From NCBI GenBank assembly GCA_030532575.1, contig JAUNKV010000019.1, forward strand, positions 1 to 53,523: DNA of 53,523 nt. Reading direction: 5' to 3'. This DNA comes from Propionibacteriaceae bacterium (GTDB lineage Bacteria > Actinomycetota > Actinomycetes > Propionibacteriales > Propionibacteriaceae). Positions within the stretch are counted from its first letter, which is position 1; every line of letters begins with the position of its first letter. Positions 1 to 6,620 of the stretch are shown piece after piece. Below the pieces are notes generated by a model. That model was not told where the DNA came from, did not search any database, and saw nothing but the letters and a program-made list of their open reading frames with translations. The position numbers and the translations under genes were made by a program.

Positions 1-1
1 G

Positions 2-55
2 TCCGGTTGCCGCGCCGCCCTGGATGCCGAACGCTGGCTGGCCGCCCAGTCCTGA
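2..55 (+). CDS. trxB: Thioredoxin reductase, 3' end only (partial)
   Basis: The first frame reads SGCRAALDAERWLAAQS and then stops. This is the standard C-terminus of bacterial thioredoxin reductase, the helix after the last FAD-binding motif (AAGSGC.AALDAERWLA in the family). Only 17 codons are present. The 5' end of a trxB lies at the other end of the window on the same strand, so both may belong to one gene in a circular or tandemly repeated molecule. The next 80 bases hold only a weak 8-bp inverted repeat (76-83 with 110-117) and no clear terminator. Confidence 0.85.
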   Translation, partial: SGCRAALDAERWLAAQS

Positions 56-138
56 ACCACAAGAAACAAATTGGGGGAAGAAGCCACCCACAGACGGCCC
101 CACCCCCAACTTCTTCCAGAAAAAAATCCACCCACCAC

Positions 139-195
139 TTGACAACACCCGAAAACGGGTGTAGATTTGGTTATGAGATCGGGGAATGGCCCCGA
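139..195 (+). promoter_or_regulatory. Promoter with palindromic operator in the spacer, plus leader hairpin
   Basis: A -35 TTGACA (139-144) and a -10 TAGATT (162-167) are separated by 17 bases. The spacer is almost wholly the palindrome ACACCCG-AAAA-CGGGTGT (145-162). Downstream, TCGGGG (179-184) pairs with CCCCGA (190-195) to form a leader hairpin before the ribosome binding site GGAAGGA. The same promoter, operator and hairpin recur at 51704-51760, so one repressor probably controls both genes. Confidence 0.75.
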
Positions 196-217
196 CCAAA
201 CCCGGAAGGACCCGGAC

Positions 218-517
218 ATGACCACCAACATCATCACCTGGAGCGAGATCAACCTGGTCGTCGATTTTTACGGCATCGACGCCTACGGCCAGCAGACCAG
301 TGAGCCCTACGAGGCGTGCGTCTGCAGCCTCTGGGTCACCGAGGCCGAGGACCTGGACGACACCGAGCAGTGGGTCGCGGTCGACTCTCTCAGCTTGAAC
401 AACCGCGATGCCGACGTCGACTTCGAGGACCCGGAGCCATACAGGCTCATCGAGGAGAAGCTGGCTCGCCGTAACGGCCTCGAACCGTCGTCGCTCATCG
501 ATGCGACGAACTGGTGA
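218..517 (+). CDS. Small acidic protein of unknown function
   Basis: 99 residues, starting MTTNIITWSEINLVVDFYG. The ATG at 218 follows GGAAGGA (204-210) by 7 bases; an upstream in-frame ATG at 167 lies inside the promoter -10 and is rejected. The protein is rich in Asp and Glu, has no cysteine cluster or membrane segment, and matches no family I recognise. It is the first gene after the operator-containing promoter at 139-167. A strong hairpin (527-561) separates it from the next gene, the same layout as the 51782/52398 gene pair. Function unknown. Confidence 0.7.
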   Translation: MTTNIITWSEINLVVDFYGIDAYGQQTSEPYEACVCSLWVTEAEDLDDTEQWVAVDSLSLNNRDADVDFEDPEPYRLIEEKLARRNGLEPSSLIDATNW

Positions 518-526
518 ACCAACCCG

Positions 527-561
527 GTGGGGGGCGGCCCGATGGTAGGGCCGCCCCCCAC
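527..561 (+). terminator. Strong GC-rich hairpin between genes
   Basis: A perfect 14-bp stem (527-540 with 548-561) has a 7-base loop. No U-run follows, and the next gene starts 26 bases later. It may be an attenuator or RNA processing site rather than a full terminator. Confidence 0.6.
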
Positions 562-587
562 TCCTGTTTGGATGAGAGGATCAACAC

Positions 588-1559
588 ATGGGGAAGCAGA
601 TGAAGATGAGGTGGCGGGCACGGCAGATACCAGAGCTGCGTCGGGACCTGGTGCGGTCCCTCACCGGCAACAATGAGCACCTCCAACGCCTGCTGGAGCG
701 TGCCGTCCGCGGCGGGTTCCTGCAGTACGGGGCCGAGTTCGTCGAGGGACTCAAGCAGGGCGAGGAGCGCCTTGCAGCACTCCGGGCACCCATGATGGTG
801 TGGGTGTCCTCGGACATGGCAGCCCTAGCCCTCGATGCCGCCACGGATTGCCCCGGCATCGTTGCCACCGACGCACCCGCCCGAACCGGCCTGGTGCTGG
901 TCGAAGAACCCCTCCCCGCCCTCGACGTCGCCTCCTTTGGGGGCCTGTACCTGAGGTCCCGGGAACGCACTGACATCCACTACACCGACCCGGTGGTGGT
1001 CGATGGGCTGATCTGGGCCATCCATGACGAGCAGGAGCTGGCGATCATGCCCCTGTGTCGAGCGCATCGCCTCCCCCACCCGTTGTTCCCCACCCCCGGG
1101 GAACTGGTCCCACTCGCAACCATCCGGGTCCCGCTGCCTGGCATCCTCGGGGACCTCGGAGCCCAAACCGTCGACGGCCACCCCGTCGATCCTGGCCAGG
1201 CCCACGGACTCACCGCCTGGCTGTCGAGCATGTGGGTGATGAGCAGGCAACCCTCCACCACCCACACCAAGCGCATCGACGCCCGAACCGGGGAAACCGG
1301 GCTCGCCCGCATCCCCCACGACGCGGACGTCACCATCATCAACATCCGCCCCACACCCCACCGCAGCCACGACACCACTCCGGAGGGCAGTGGCAGGAAA
1401 CTGCGTACCCGCCACCTCGTCCGTGGACACTGGACCAACCAGCCCCACGGACCCGGACGCAGTCAGCGCCGCCTCCAGTGGATCGACTCCTACGTCAGAG
1501 GCCCCGAGGACGCGCCCCTGATCGAGCGGGAAAGAGTCTGGGCATGGCGCACCCACTGA
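588..1559 (+). CDS. Actinobacterial phage/plasmid-type hypothetical protein
   Basis: 323 residues, starting MGKQMKMRWRARQIPELRR. The ATG follows GAGAGGA. The C-terminal third carries the pattern RxRHLVRGHWTNQ, WIDSYVRGPEDAPL and WAWRT. I know this pattern from uncharacterised proteins of actinobacterial phages and plasmids, where a domain ending in WxxPYxxGPEDAPL is common. The middle segment has no obvious catalytic motif. It is the second gene behind the operator promoter at 139-167 and is read toward the terminator at 1665-1711. No function can be assigned. Confidence 0.75.
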   Translation: MGKQMKMRWRARQIPELRRDLVRSLTGNNEHLQRLLERAVRGGFLQYGAEFVEGLKQGEERLAALRAPMMVWVSSDMAALALDAATDCPGIVATDAPARTGLVLVEEPLPALDVASFGGLYLRSRERTDIHYTDPVVVDGLIWAIHDEQELAIMPLCRAHRLPHPLFPTPGELVPLATIRVPLPGILGDLGAQTVDGHPVDPGQAHGLTAWLSSMWVMSRQPSTTHTKRIDARTGETGLARIPHDADVTIINIRPTPHRSHDTTPEGSGRKLRTRHLVRGHWTNQPHGPGRSQRRLQWIDSYVRGPEDAPLIERERVWAWRTH

Positions 1560-1664
1560 CCCCCACCAGGCGGTAGACTCACAACCGGACGGACACCCCC
1601 ACACACAGGGGGCGCCATGACCGTCCACCTCTCCGCGACACAGCGGTTTGCCCACGCTTGTGGG

Positions 1665-1711
1665 GCTGGGGGTGGAACCCAACACCTGGGTTCCACCCCC
1701 AGCAGCTTTTT
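1665..1711 (+). terminator. Rho-independent terminator between convergent genes
   Basis: A perfect 16-bp stem (1665-1680 with 1688-1703) has a 7-base loop and is followed by five T (1707-1711) on the plus strand. It ends the 588-1559 transcript and lies at the 3' end of the minus-strand gene 1711-1986. The 105 bases between 1560 and 1664 hold no gene I can support. Confidence 0.85.
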
Positions 1712-1986
1712 CAGCCCGGACTGGTCCCGTCCCGCCCAGCAGGCGCAGACGGGGCTGTTGGGGGCTCAATCGGCCGTAGCAGCAAAGCGACGACGATCCG
1801 CGCGACCATCACCACCACGGCGAGCCAGGACCTGCCCCACTCGGGGTGCAGGACCACCCACAGGTCCCACAGCCCCACCAGCAGAAACGTGAGGCCCTGG
1901 TCAAGCCGCCACCGGAGACCAGATACACTGGACCCCGGAGACCAACGTCGCACCCACAGACGGGCACGTCTTCTCCAAGGGAGCAT
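1711..1986 (-). CDS. Small two-helix membrane protein
   Basis: 91 residues. The N-terminus is basic (MLPWRRRARLWVRR). Two hydrophobic stretches follow, LTFLLVGLWDLWVVL and SWLAVVVMVARIVVALLL, and then a proline-rich tail, so an inner-membrane protein is likely. The ATG at 1986 lies downstream of GGGAAGGAG; a GTG one codon earlier is too close to the Shine-Dalgarno. Convergent with 588-1559. No family recognised. Confidence 0.55.
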   Translation of the reverse strand: MLPWRRRARLWVRRWSPGSSVSGLRWRLDQGLTFLLVGLWDLWVVLHPEWGRSWLAVVVMVARIVVALLLRPIEPPTAPSAPAGRDGTSPG

Positions 1987-2060
1987 CACCCACTCCTTCC
2001 CTCAGGGTGTGAACCCGTTGCCGCGGGGTCACACCTGACCACCACGAGATGAGATGTGGT

Positions 2061-2088
2061 GTGTGTCCCCGTCGCACCGGGGACACAC
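2061..2088. terminator. Hairpin in intergenic region
   Basis: GTGTGTCCCCG (2061-2071) pairs perfectly with CGGGGACACAC (2078-2088) around a 6-base loop. No U-run. It lies upstream of both the minus-strand membrane gene and the plus-strand HTH gene. The rest of 1987-2260 holds a short inverted repeat near 2175-2190 and no gene. Confidence 0.45.
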
Positions 2089-2207
2089 CCACACTCACTC
2101 GCGAACCGCCACATAATCGTGCGGCTCTACCAATTGTCACGGCCCCCACACACCCAAGGCAAAATTTTGACCCATTCCCGCCAGGCGGGGACCACGCCAC
2201 CCGCTCC

Positions 2208-2231
2208 ATAGGTTTTCCGATGCCCTATGAT
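2208..2231 (+). promoter_or_regulatory. Putative autoregulatory operator of the AlpA-like gene
   Basis: ATAGG at 2208-2212 and CCTATGAT at 2224-2231 are inverted half-sites of the ATAGGGCA motif found at the promoters at 2501-2544 and 39660-39703. TATGAT (2226-2231) could be the -10, though the -35 is weak. The ATG of the small HTH gene lies 30 bases downstream, which suggests autoregulation. Confidence 0.5.
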
Positions 2232-2260
2232 TACGGGGGAGTAGAAGGAGGCCCACCATC

Positions 2261-2497
2261 ATGACCATTGAGCGCGAATACCCCCTTGGAATCCCCGAGA
2301 TCGCCGTCCTCCTCGGGCTGTCCAAGTCCACGATCAACAACTACCGCAGCACTGGCCGCTTTCCCCCTGAGGACGGCGTCGTCGGTGGCTCCACCCCTTA
2401 CTGGTGGCCCTCCACCGTCAGGGACTGGCAGCGGAATCGCCCCGGCAAGGGAGCCGGAGCGGGACGCAAACCCAAGAACCGAACACCAGGGCAATAA
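2261..2497 (+). CDS. AlpA/excisionase-like small HTH regulator
   Basis: 78 residues. A winged-helix type HTH covers residues 8-50: GIPEIAVLLGLSKSTINNYRSTGRFP, then a wing with WWPSTVRDWQ. The tail is basic (RKPKNR). This is the pattern of the AlpA/MerR-type excisionase family, which in plasmids often act as regulators. GAAGGAGG precedes the ATG. ATAGGGCA-type half-sites lie just upstream and at two strong promoters (2516-2544 and 39675-39703), so this protein is the best candidate for their repressor. That link is inferred from position and motif sharing only. Confidence 0.8.
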   Translation: MTIEREYPLGIPEIAVLLGLSKSTINNYRSTGRFPPEDGVVGGSTPYWWPSTVRDWQRNRPGKGAGAGRKPKNRTPGQ

Positions 2498-2500
2498 AAA

Positions 2501-2544
2501 ATCATAGGGCACAGCTTGACATAGGGCAGGTCGTGCCCTATGAT
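2501..2544 (+). promoter_or_regulatory. Consensus promoter overlapped by three ATAGGGCA half-sites
   Basis: -35 TTGACA (2516-2521), 17-base spacer, -10 TATGAT (2539-2544). ATCATAGGGCACA (2501-2513), ATAGGGCA inside the spacer and GTGCCCTATGAT over the -10 form direct and inverted half-sites. The region is nearly identical to 39660-39703. It drives the 2592 gene, whose leader shares CACAGCCCAGAAGGA with that of the 39777 gene. Confidence 0.85.
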
Positions 2545-2591
2545 TAATGGTGTTGGAACCAAGTCCGACCACAGCCCAGAAGGACAACACC

Positions 2592-3485
2592 ATGATCCGC
2601 AGCATTCTCCCCGCCGACCCGGCCCACACCCTCACCCAGAATGAGGTTGAGAAGCATCGCTCAAACCCGGCCGCCCGCCACGCAGCCGACGCTTGGCTGC
2701 AAGGCATCGAGGCCTTCCCGGGTGTCGGCCGTCGCGTCGCGGCTTGCCTGCGGTCGTTCTCGGCCCGGCACGCCGACAATGTCGAGAGGCGGTTGGTCCG
2801 CCTCGATGACAACTACTCGTTGCTGCTGTGGTGCAGCAAGGGGGGAGACTTCACAGATCGCCGCTGGACGGTCTCGTTCCTCCTCCACGGCACCGAGATT
2901 CTCGGCCTGGCCCTGGAGACCCGAGCCCGAGAACACCGCGAAGGACAAGACCTCTACCCGCTGTGGGAAACCCACCGCACCCGCGAATGGGGCGCCCACG
3001 CCCCCGAAGACGAGCGGGTCGATGCGGCCCTGGCCGCGCTACTACTGGCCACGAACCGGCGGCTCCAGCGCGATGCCGCCGACGTTCTCGTCACCGAAGC
3101 CCTCAAAGCACAGCGGCAAGATCTCCTCATCGAGACCCCAGGGGGACACCTCGAACTCAACGAGGACCCGGACTGGGAGAAGCTCTCCCAGCGTGGCTGG
3201 GCCGACCTCGAGGCCGAGCTCCATGACTCGGAGAACGGGAACGCGGGGAAGGTCCCGATCCGCACCATCAAATGGGCCGCCGACCTCCTTCGACGGCTCC
3301 CTGGAGCTGTCGAAGGTAGCACCAGCCGTCACCCGCGACTCCAGGCACGAGAGGAAACCGTGCCCGGACGGGTCCTGGCCAAGAACATCCAGAAGATTCT
3401 GGATGCCGAGCAGGCAGCAGAAGCCCATGACCCAGAAGCCATGCCCGACTGGGAGCGTGAGCTCCTGGGCCTCAACGAAGAGTGA
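2592..3485 (+). CDS. Hypothetical protein of the ATAGGGCA-controlled set
   Basis: 297 residues, starting MIRSILPADPAHTLTQNEVEKH. The ATG at 2592 fits the AGAAGGA leader; an earlier in-frame start at 2547 lies just after the -10 and is unlikely. Visible features are a region near residue 70 (DDNYSLLLWCSKGGDF) and a helical, charged C-terminus (LAKNIQKILDAEQAAEA). There is no membrane segment and no nuclease motif I recognise. It is controlled by the strong promoter at 2516-2544 and ends at the hairpin at 3497-3536. Function unknown. Confidence 0.7.
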   Translation: MIRSILPADPAHTLTQNEVEKHRSNPAARHAADAWLQGIEAFPGVGRRVAACLRSFSARHADNVERRLVRLDDNYSLLLWCSKGGDFTDRRWTVSFLLHGTEILGLALETRAREHREGQDLYPLWETHRTREWGAHAPEDERVDAALAALLLATNRRLQRDAADVLVTEALKAQRQDLLIETPGGHLELNEDPDWEKLSQRGWADLEAELHDSENGNAGKVPIRTIKWAADLLRRLPGAVEGSTSRHPRLQAREETVPGRVLAKNIQKILDAEQAAEAHDPEAMPDWERELLGLNEE

Positions 3486-3496
3486 GGCGAGAACGA

Positions 3497-3538
3497 AACT
3501 TGCCAGCCGCCCCCAACGCGGAGTGGCTGGCAAGTTTT
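3497..3538 (+). terminator. Terminator after the 2592 gene
   Basis: AACTTGCCAGCC (3497-3508) pairs with GGCTGGCAAGTT (3525-3536), followed by TT. It lies between the plus-strand 2592 gene and the minus-strand resolvase and may serve both directions. Confidence 0.7.
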
Positions 3539-3569
3539 GCAACACCTCCTATGGCCTGCTCCCGCATTC

Positions 3570-4139
3570 TCAATCTTGTCTGTGGCGGTAGTAGGTCGCT
3601 CGGGACCACCCCACCAGGCGAGCCGCTTCAACGACGGAGCGGCCCTTGGCGCGTTCCTGCTCGATGATCGCGAGTTTCTGAGCCACGACGTCGTGGTCCA
3701 GGGGAGGACGCCCGAACCGGGTCCCTCGACGACGCGCGGCCTCGATCCCCGCCGCCACACGATCAGCGATCAACTCACGCTCGTATTCCGCGAGGGTGGA
3801 CAACAACCCGAGCATCAACCGCCCCGTCGACGTACTCGGGTCGATCCCATCCGAGAGGGACCGCACGGAGATGTCGCGGCCGCGCAGCAACTCGACGGTG
3901 TGCAGCACATCCAACAAGGAGCGCCCCAGCCGGTCGATCCGCCACACCACCACGACGTCGCCCGCCTCGGCATAGTCGAGCAGCCGTTTCATCCCTGGCC
4001 GCTCCACCGCGTTCTTCGCCCCCGACGTCACATCCGAGAACACATCCCGTCGCTCCACCCCCGCAGCGACCAGAGCATCCACCTGCAACGCCGGGTCCTG
4101 CTCCGACGTCGACACCCGCGCATATCCAAGAAGTCTCAC
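3570..4139 (-). CDS. Serine resolvase/invertase
   Basis: About 189 residues from a GTG at 4139 (VRLLGYARVSTSEQD). The N-terminal catalytic domain shows the serine recombinase motif YARVST, then DVTSGAKNAVERPGMKRLL, VVVWRIDRLGRS and the long helix GLLSTLAEYERELIADR. The C-terminus holds an HTH with GRPP and SVVEAARLVGWSRATYYRH. Length and order match the small resolvases and invertases of Tn3 elements and plasmids. The frame is open to 4202, but the family consensus starts at VRLLGYARVS. Its likely job is resolution of plasmid multimers, with a candidate site at 4270-4297. Confidence 0.9.
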   Translation of the reverse strand: MRLLGYARVSTSEQDPALQVDALVAAGVERRDVFSDVTSGAKNAVERPGMKRLLDYAEAGDVVVVWRIDRLGRSLLDVLHTVELLRGRDISVRSLSDGIDPSTSTGRLMLGLLSTLAEYERELIADRVAAGIEAARRRGTRFGRPPLDHDVVAQKLAIIEQERAKGRSVVEAARLVGWSRATYYRHRQD

Positions 4140-4269
4140 ACCCCCATCATGCCTCACAAACCCCCACACCACGCAGCAGCGAGACATAACACGGCGAGAC
4201 AACTAACCGAGATGCAACCCCGTGCGGGATGGCGCGCTCAGACCGTCGTCGAACGACCAGGCGGAGAGT

Positions 4270-4297
4270 GTCTTGAAAACCTTCCCAAAACCAAGAC
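4270..4297. promoter_or_regulatory. Candidate resolvase subsite
   Basis: GTCTTG (4270-4275) and CAAGAC (4292-4297) are inverted across exactly 28 bp, the usual length of a serine resolvase subsite, with AT-richer sequence between. It lies 130 bp upstream of the resolvase start. I did not find convincing subsites II and III. Confidence 0.3.
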
Positions 4298-4306
4298 GCC
4301 CCACAC

Positions 4307-4717
4307 TCACCCCACCACCCTCCGAGCGACACCCCACCCACGCGGCTTCACCACCCGACCCCCCTCCGGAGTCTCCTCCCACACATACGGCACCCACACA
4401 TCAGCCGCATCAACCGGGCTGTGCTCCCACACAGCCCGATACGCCGCAGCCCACTCCCCAGGCGACCCCCACACCGGCACCACCTCAGAACACCGATGCC
4501 CCTCACGCCAATGCCGGGCCACAGTCGACTTCGGAACCTGGAGCCGCACCGCCGTCTCCCGAACCGACAACCCCGCCTCCCGACACTCCCACACCGCCAC
4601 ATGCAGAAGCTCCGCCTCCAACGCCACCGCAACAGACGCACGCTCCCGCGCCCGACGAAACGCCTCCACCACACACCCCAACGACGAACGCCGCACCACA
4701 ACAACCACCCCTTCCAT
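4307..4717 (-). CDS. HTH DNA-binding protein with twin operators at its start
   Basis: 136 residues. A homeodomain-like HTH lies near residues 40-75 (ECREAGLSVRETAVRLQVPKSTVARHWREG), followed by a Trp-rich C-terminal half (WGSPGEWAAAYRAVWEHSPVDAADVWVPYVWEE). The ATG at 4717 abuts the near-palindrome at 4718-4732; a second palindrome lies at 4742-4756, between a possible -35 (TTGACC) and -10. This suggests autoregulation. Divergent from the KfrA-like gene. The start could also be a later GTG (VVEAFRR). The partner is unknown. Confidence 0.65.
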   Translation of the reverse strand: MEGVVVVVRRSSLGCVVEAFRRARERASVAVALEAELLHVAVWECREAGLSVRETAVRLQVPKSTVARHWREGHRCSEVVPVWGSPGEWAAAYRAVWEHSPVDAADVWVPYVWEETPEGGRVVKPRGWGVARRVVG

Positions 4718-4756
4718 GTCCCACCGCGGGACACCCCCACTGTCCCACGGTGGGAC
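4718..4756 (-). promoter_or_regulatory. Tandem GTCCCAC palindromes
   Basis: GTCCCACGGTGGGAC (4742-4756) is a perfect palindrome around one base. GTCCCACCGCGGGAC (4718-4732) has one mismatch. Their centres are 24 bp apart. On the minus strand the upstream copy falls in the spacer after TTGACC and the other abuts the ATG. Confidence 0.6.
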
Positions 4757-4759
4757 ACT

Positions 4760-4828
4760 TTGGTCAAAACCGCCCCATCTAGTAACATTAGAAACAAGTA
4801 ACAGTGTTACTTGTTTCTAATGTTACTA
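4760..4828 (+). promoter_or_regulatory. KfrA-type promoter with 49-bp palindrome
   Basis: -35 TTGGTC (4760-4765), 17-base spacer, -10 TAACAT (4783-4788). A perfect inverted repeat with 24-bp arms (4780-4803 and 4805-4828) around a single G starts at the -10 and runs to the ribosome binding site AAGGAGGT. Each arm contains GTAA twice. KfrA proteins are known to repress their own promoters through long palindromes. Confidence 0.75.
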
Positions 4829-4843
4829 AGGAAGGAGGTCACC

Positions 4844-5428
4844 ATGACCACCACCCCCGAACAACGCGCCCAGCAAGCCGCCGAAGAAATCGCGGCCGCA
4901 GGAAAGCGGGTCACCGCCCGCGCCATCCGTACAGCCGCAGGCGTCAGCATGACCGTAGCCGCGGCCGCGGCCAGAACCTGGAACGAGCAAGAGGAGGCGC
5001 AGGATGCGCCACCCGTCCCCGAGACAGTCCAACTCCGACTCACCGGAGTATGGCGTGAAGCCGTGGCCGCTGCCCGTGCCGAGCATGAGGCCGCCCGCCA
5101 GGGCTGGGAGACCCAGCTTGCGGCCGCCCAGGCCGAAGGCCGTGAGCTCGAGAGTGCCCTCGAAGACATCGAGAGCCGAGCCGAGCAACTCCGCTTGAAG
5201 GTCGAAGACCTCCAAGCCCAACTCCAAGGCCAACGAACCCGCGCCGACCGAGCCGAAGCTCGCGCCGAAGCCGAGCAGAACCAGGCCCAGCAATTGCGTG
5301 CCGAGGCGGAGAAGCTGCACACCCAGCTCCAAGAACAGCGAACCCGCGCCGACCGCGCCGAAGCACTCCTTGAAACGTTTAGGAGCGCCAAGGCGGGGCA
5401 GGAGATCATCGCGAATCTCACGATTTGA
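4844..5428 (+). CDS. KfrA-like plasmid DNA-binding coiled-coil protein
   Basis: 194 residues. The N-terminus (1-50) fits the KfrA DNA-binding domain: AAEEIAAAGKRVTARAIRTAAG, then SMTVAAAAARTWN. Residues 70-185 are an almost continuous alpha-helical coiled coil rich in Ala, Glu, Arg and Gln, with a near-repeat LQ.QRTRADRAEA seen twice. KfrA proteins support plasmid stability and repress their own gene. The ATG at 4844 follows AAGGAGGT, and the 49-bp palindrome upstream is the expected autoregulatory operator. Codon use is C-rich, unlike the G/T-rich genes that start at 5485. Confidence 0.85.
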   Translation: MTTTPEQRAQQAAEEIAAAGKRVTARAIRTAAGVSMTVAAAAARTWNEQEEAQDAPPVPETVQLRLTGVWREAVAAARAEHEAARQGWETQLAAAQAEGRELESALEDIESRAEQLRLKVEDLQAQLQGQRTRADRAEARAEAEQNQAQQLRAEAEKLHTQLQEQRTRADRAEALLETFRSAKAGQEIIANLTI

Positions 5429-5457
5429 GGGACGCCGTGAAGTAGAATTTTGGTTGC

Positions 5458-5487
5458 AATAGTTCCTCGAGGAAGGCGGAAACTATG
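5458..5487 (+). promoter_or_regulatory. Possible translational hairpin over the ribosome binding site
   Basis: ATAGTTCC and GGAAACTAT flank the start region with one bulged base and put GAGGAAGG in the loop. TTCCTCGAGGAA (5463-5474) is itself a perfect 12-bp palindrome. The structure could mask the ribosome binding site of the 5485 gene. Confidence 0.3.
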
Positions 5488-6390
5488 GGGTTCACGTGGG
5501 AAGAGCTGGATACCTTGCCAGGTTTTGATGCGCAAGGCTTTCTGGATGTCCGAGGGTCTTTGGGGACCCTCTTGACCTTCGGGGTCTATGGCAGTGATCC
5601 GGAGGCGCTCCAGCAGCGCTACGAGCAGGCTCAGGCGGTGCGAGCGGAGATCAGTGCTGCTTCTGATCGAGCCTACGCGGCAGCTGGTCTGGTGCCTATG
5701 CATGACCCGACGGTGGACGACACGTTCGCGTTGCAACTGGTCTTGACGCATCAGGGGGACCTCAACAAGGTGCTGGAGGATGACCAGATTGACTTCGAGA
5801 TCGCGCGTGCTTTCGGGTTTTACCGAGAGGAGTTCATTCGAGATGAGGATGGTGACCGCTGGGAGAGCCGTTTCCCAACGAAGGAGGACATGATCTGGTT
5901 GGCGGAGGAGAAGGAGGTGCTGCGGGAGGATTTGATTGCTACAGGATCGCTCATGCTCGCGGAGGGGGAGGAGGCTCGCCTGCTTCCTGCCTTGGAGAGG
6001 AAGCAGGAAACGTTGCAGCAGCAGCTGTCTGCTGCTCGTCGGATGAGTCCAGTGGAAGCCCAGGTATGGCTGGGTCAGGCAGCGGCGTCGATCCAGTCCT
6101 TGGGGACTCTCGATCCCAGCACGCCAGGGGTGTCCGAGCTGACTGGAAGGGCACGACAGCTGACAGGGAATGAGATTCGGGGTATGGCTGAGCGTGCGTG
6201 GCCAGCTGATCCGTATCAGCAGTTCATGGCTGTGGATCGGGTTCAAAGCTCGTTCTGGCAGTCGATGAATGTCCTGGAAGGGAGACATCAGGGAAGCCAC
6301 ACTGAGCATCGTGAGCTGCACCATGCTCAGCGTATCGACGACCCACAGCGGCATCTTGGGTTGGACCAGGGACGAGGAATCCAGCACTGA
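5485..6390 (+). CDS. Unknown protein sharing its C-terminal domain with the Fic toxin
   Basis: 301 residues, starting MGFTWEELDTLPGFDAQGF. Residues 1-165 match no family I know and are rich in acidic helices. Residues 169-301 align end to end with residues 210-344 of the Fic protein: MSPVEAQVWL versus MSPVQAQSWL, then LTGRARQLTG versus LTETARRLSG, then ERAWP.D.YQQFM, and a basic His-rich tail beginning LEGR. Two proteins beside a conjugation locus with one common C-terminal domain resemble Bartonella VbhT-type effectors, whose C-terminal BID domain is a secretion signal. This may be a second transferred protein; that is inference. Confidence 0.7.
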   Translation: MGFTWEELDTLPGFDAQGFLDVRGSLGTLLTFGVYGSDPEALQQRYEQAQAVRAEISAASDRAYAAAGLVPMHDPTVDDTFALQLVLTHQGDLNKVLEDDQIDFEIARAFGFYREEFIRDEDGDRWESRFPTKEDMIWLAEEKEVLREDLIATGSLMLAEGEEARLLPALERKQETLQQQLSAARRMSPVEAQVWLGQAAASIQSLGTLDPSTPGVSELTGRARQLTGNEIRGMAERAWPADPYQQFMAVDRVQSSFWQSMNVLEGRHQGSHTEHRELHHAQRIDDPQRHLGLDQGRGIQH

Positions 6391-6407
6391 GGAGAGGGAC
6401 TGGACAC

Positions 6408-6620
6408 GTGGATGTGGAGCGGCAGTGGCCGGAGCTGTTTGAGGGGCTGAGTCCTGTGCAGGTGTGGGGGGTGCTGCAGGCGTGTGCTGCTGGGCAGCAT
6501 GAGGGGTGGAGGCCCTCTCGGGAGGAGGTTGCTGATCTCGTGGCTAGGGCTCGTGGGGAGCTCTCGCTGGAGGAGTTGCGTGATCGTGCTCGTGCTCGTG
6601 CTGCCAGGTCGTCGTCATGA
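6408..6620 (+). CDS. VbhA-like antitoxin of the Fic toxin
   Basis: 70 residues from a GTG at 6408 after GGAGAGGGA. The helical pattern LSPVQVWGVLQACAAGQHEG, then W.PSREEVADLVARARGELSLEEL, fits the VbhA/FicA antitoxin family. That family blocks Fic ATP binding with an inhibitory helix motif [S/T]xxxE[G/N]. Here the motif reads AGQHEG: Glu and Gly are kept, but the Ser/Thr position is Ala. The gene overlaps the toxin start by 4 bp (ATGA), as expected for a coupled toxin-antitoxin pair. Identification rests on motif and context. Confidence 0.75.
   Translation: MDVERQWPELFEGLSPVQVWGVLQACAAGQHEGWRPSREEVADLVARARGELSLEELRDRARARAARSSS

Noticed and set aside
56-138. Terminator after the left trxB fragment
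   Set aside because: Only an 8-bp stem with a 26-base loop and no U-run on the plus strand.
1617-1892. Plus-strand coding frame starting MTVHLSATQ
   Set aside because: It runs through the perfect terminator at 1665-1711 and overlaps the better-supported minus-strand membrane protein.
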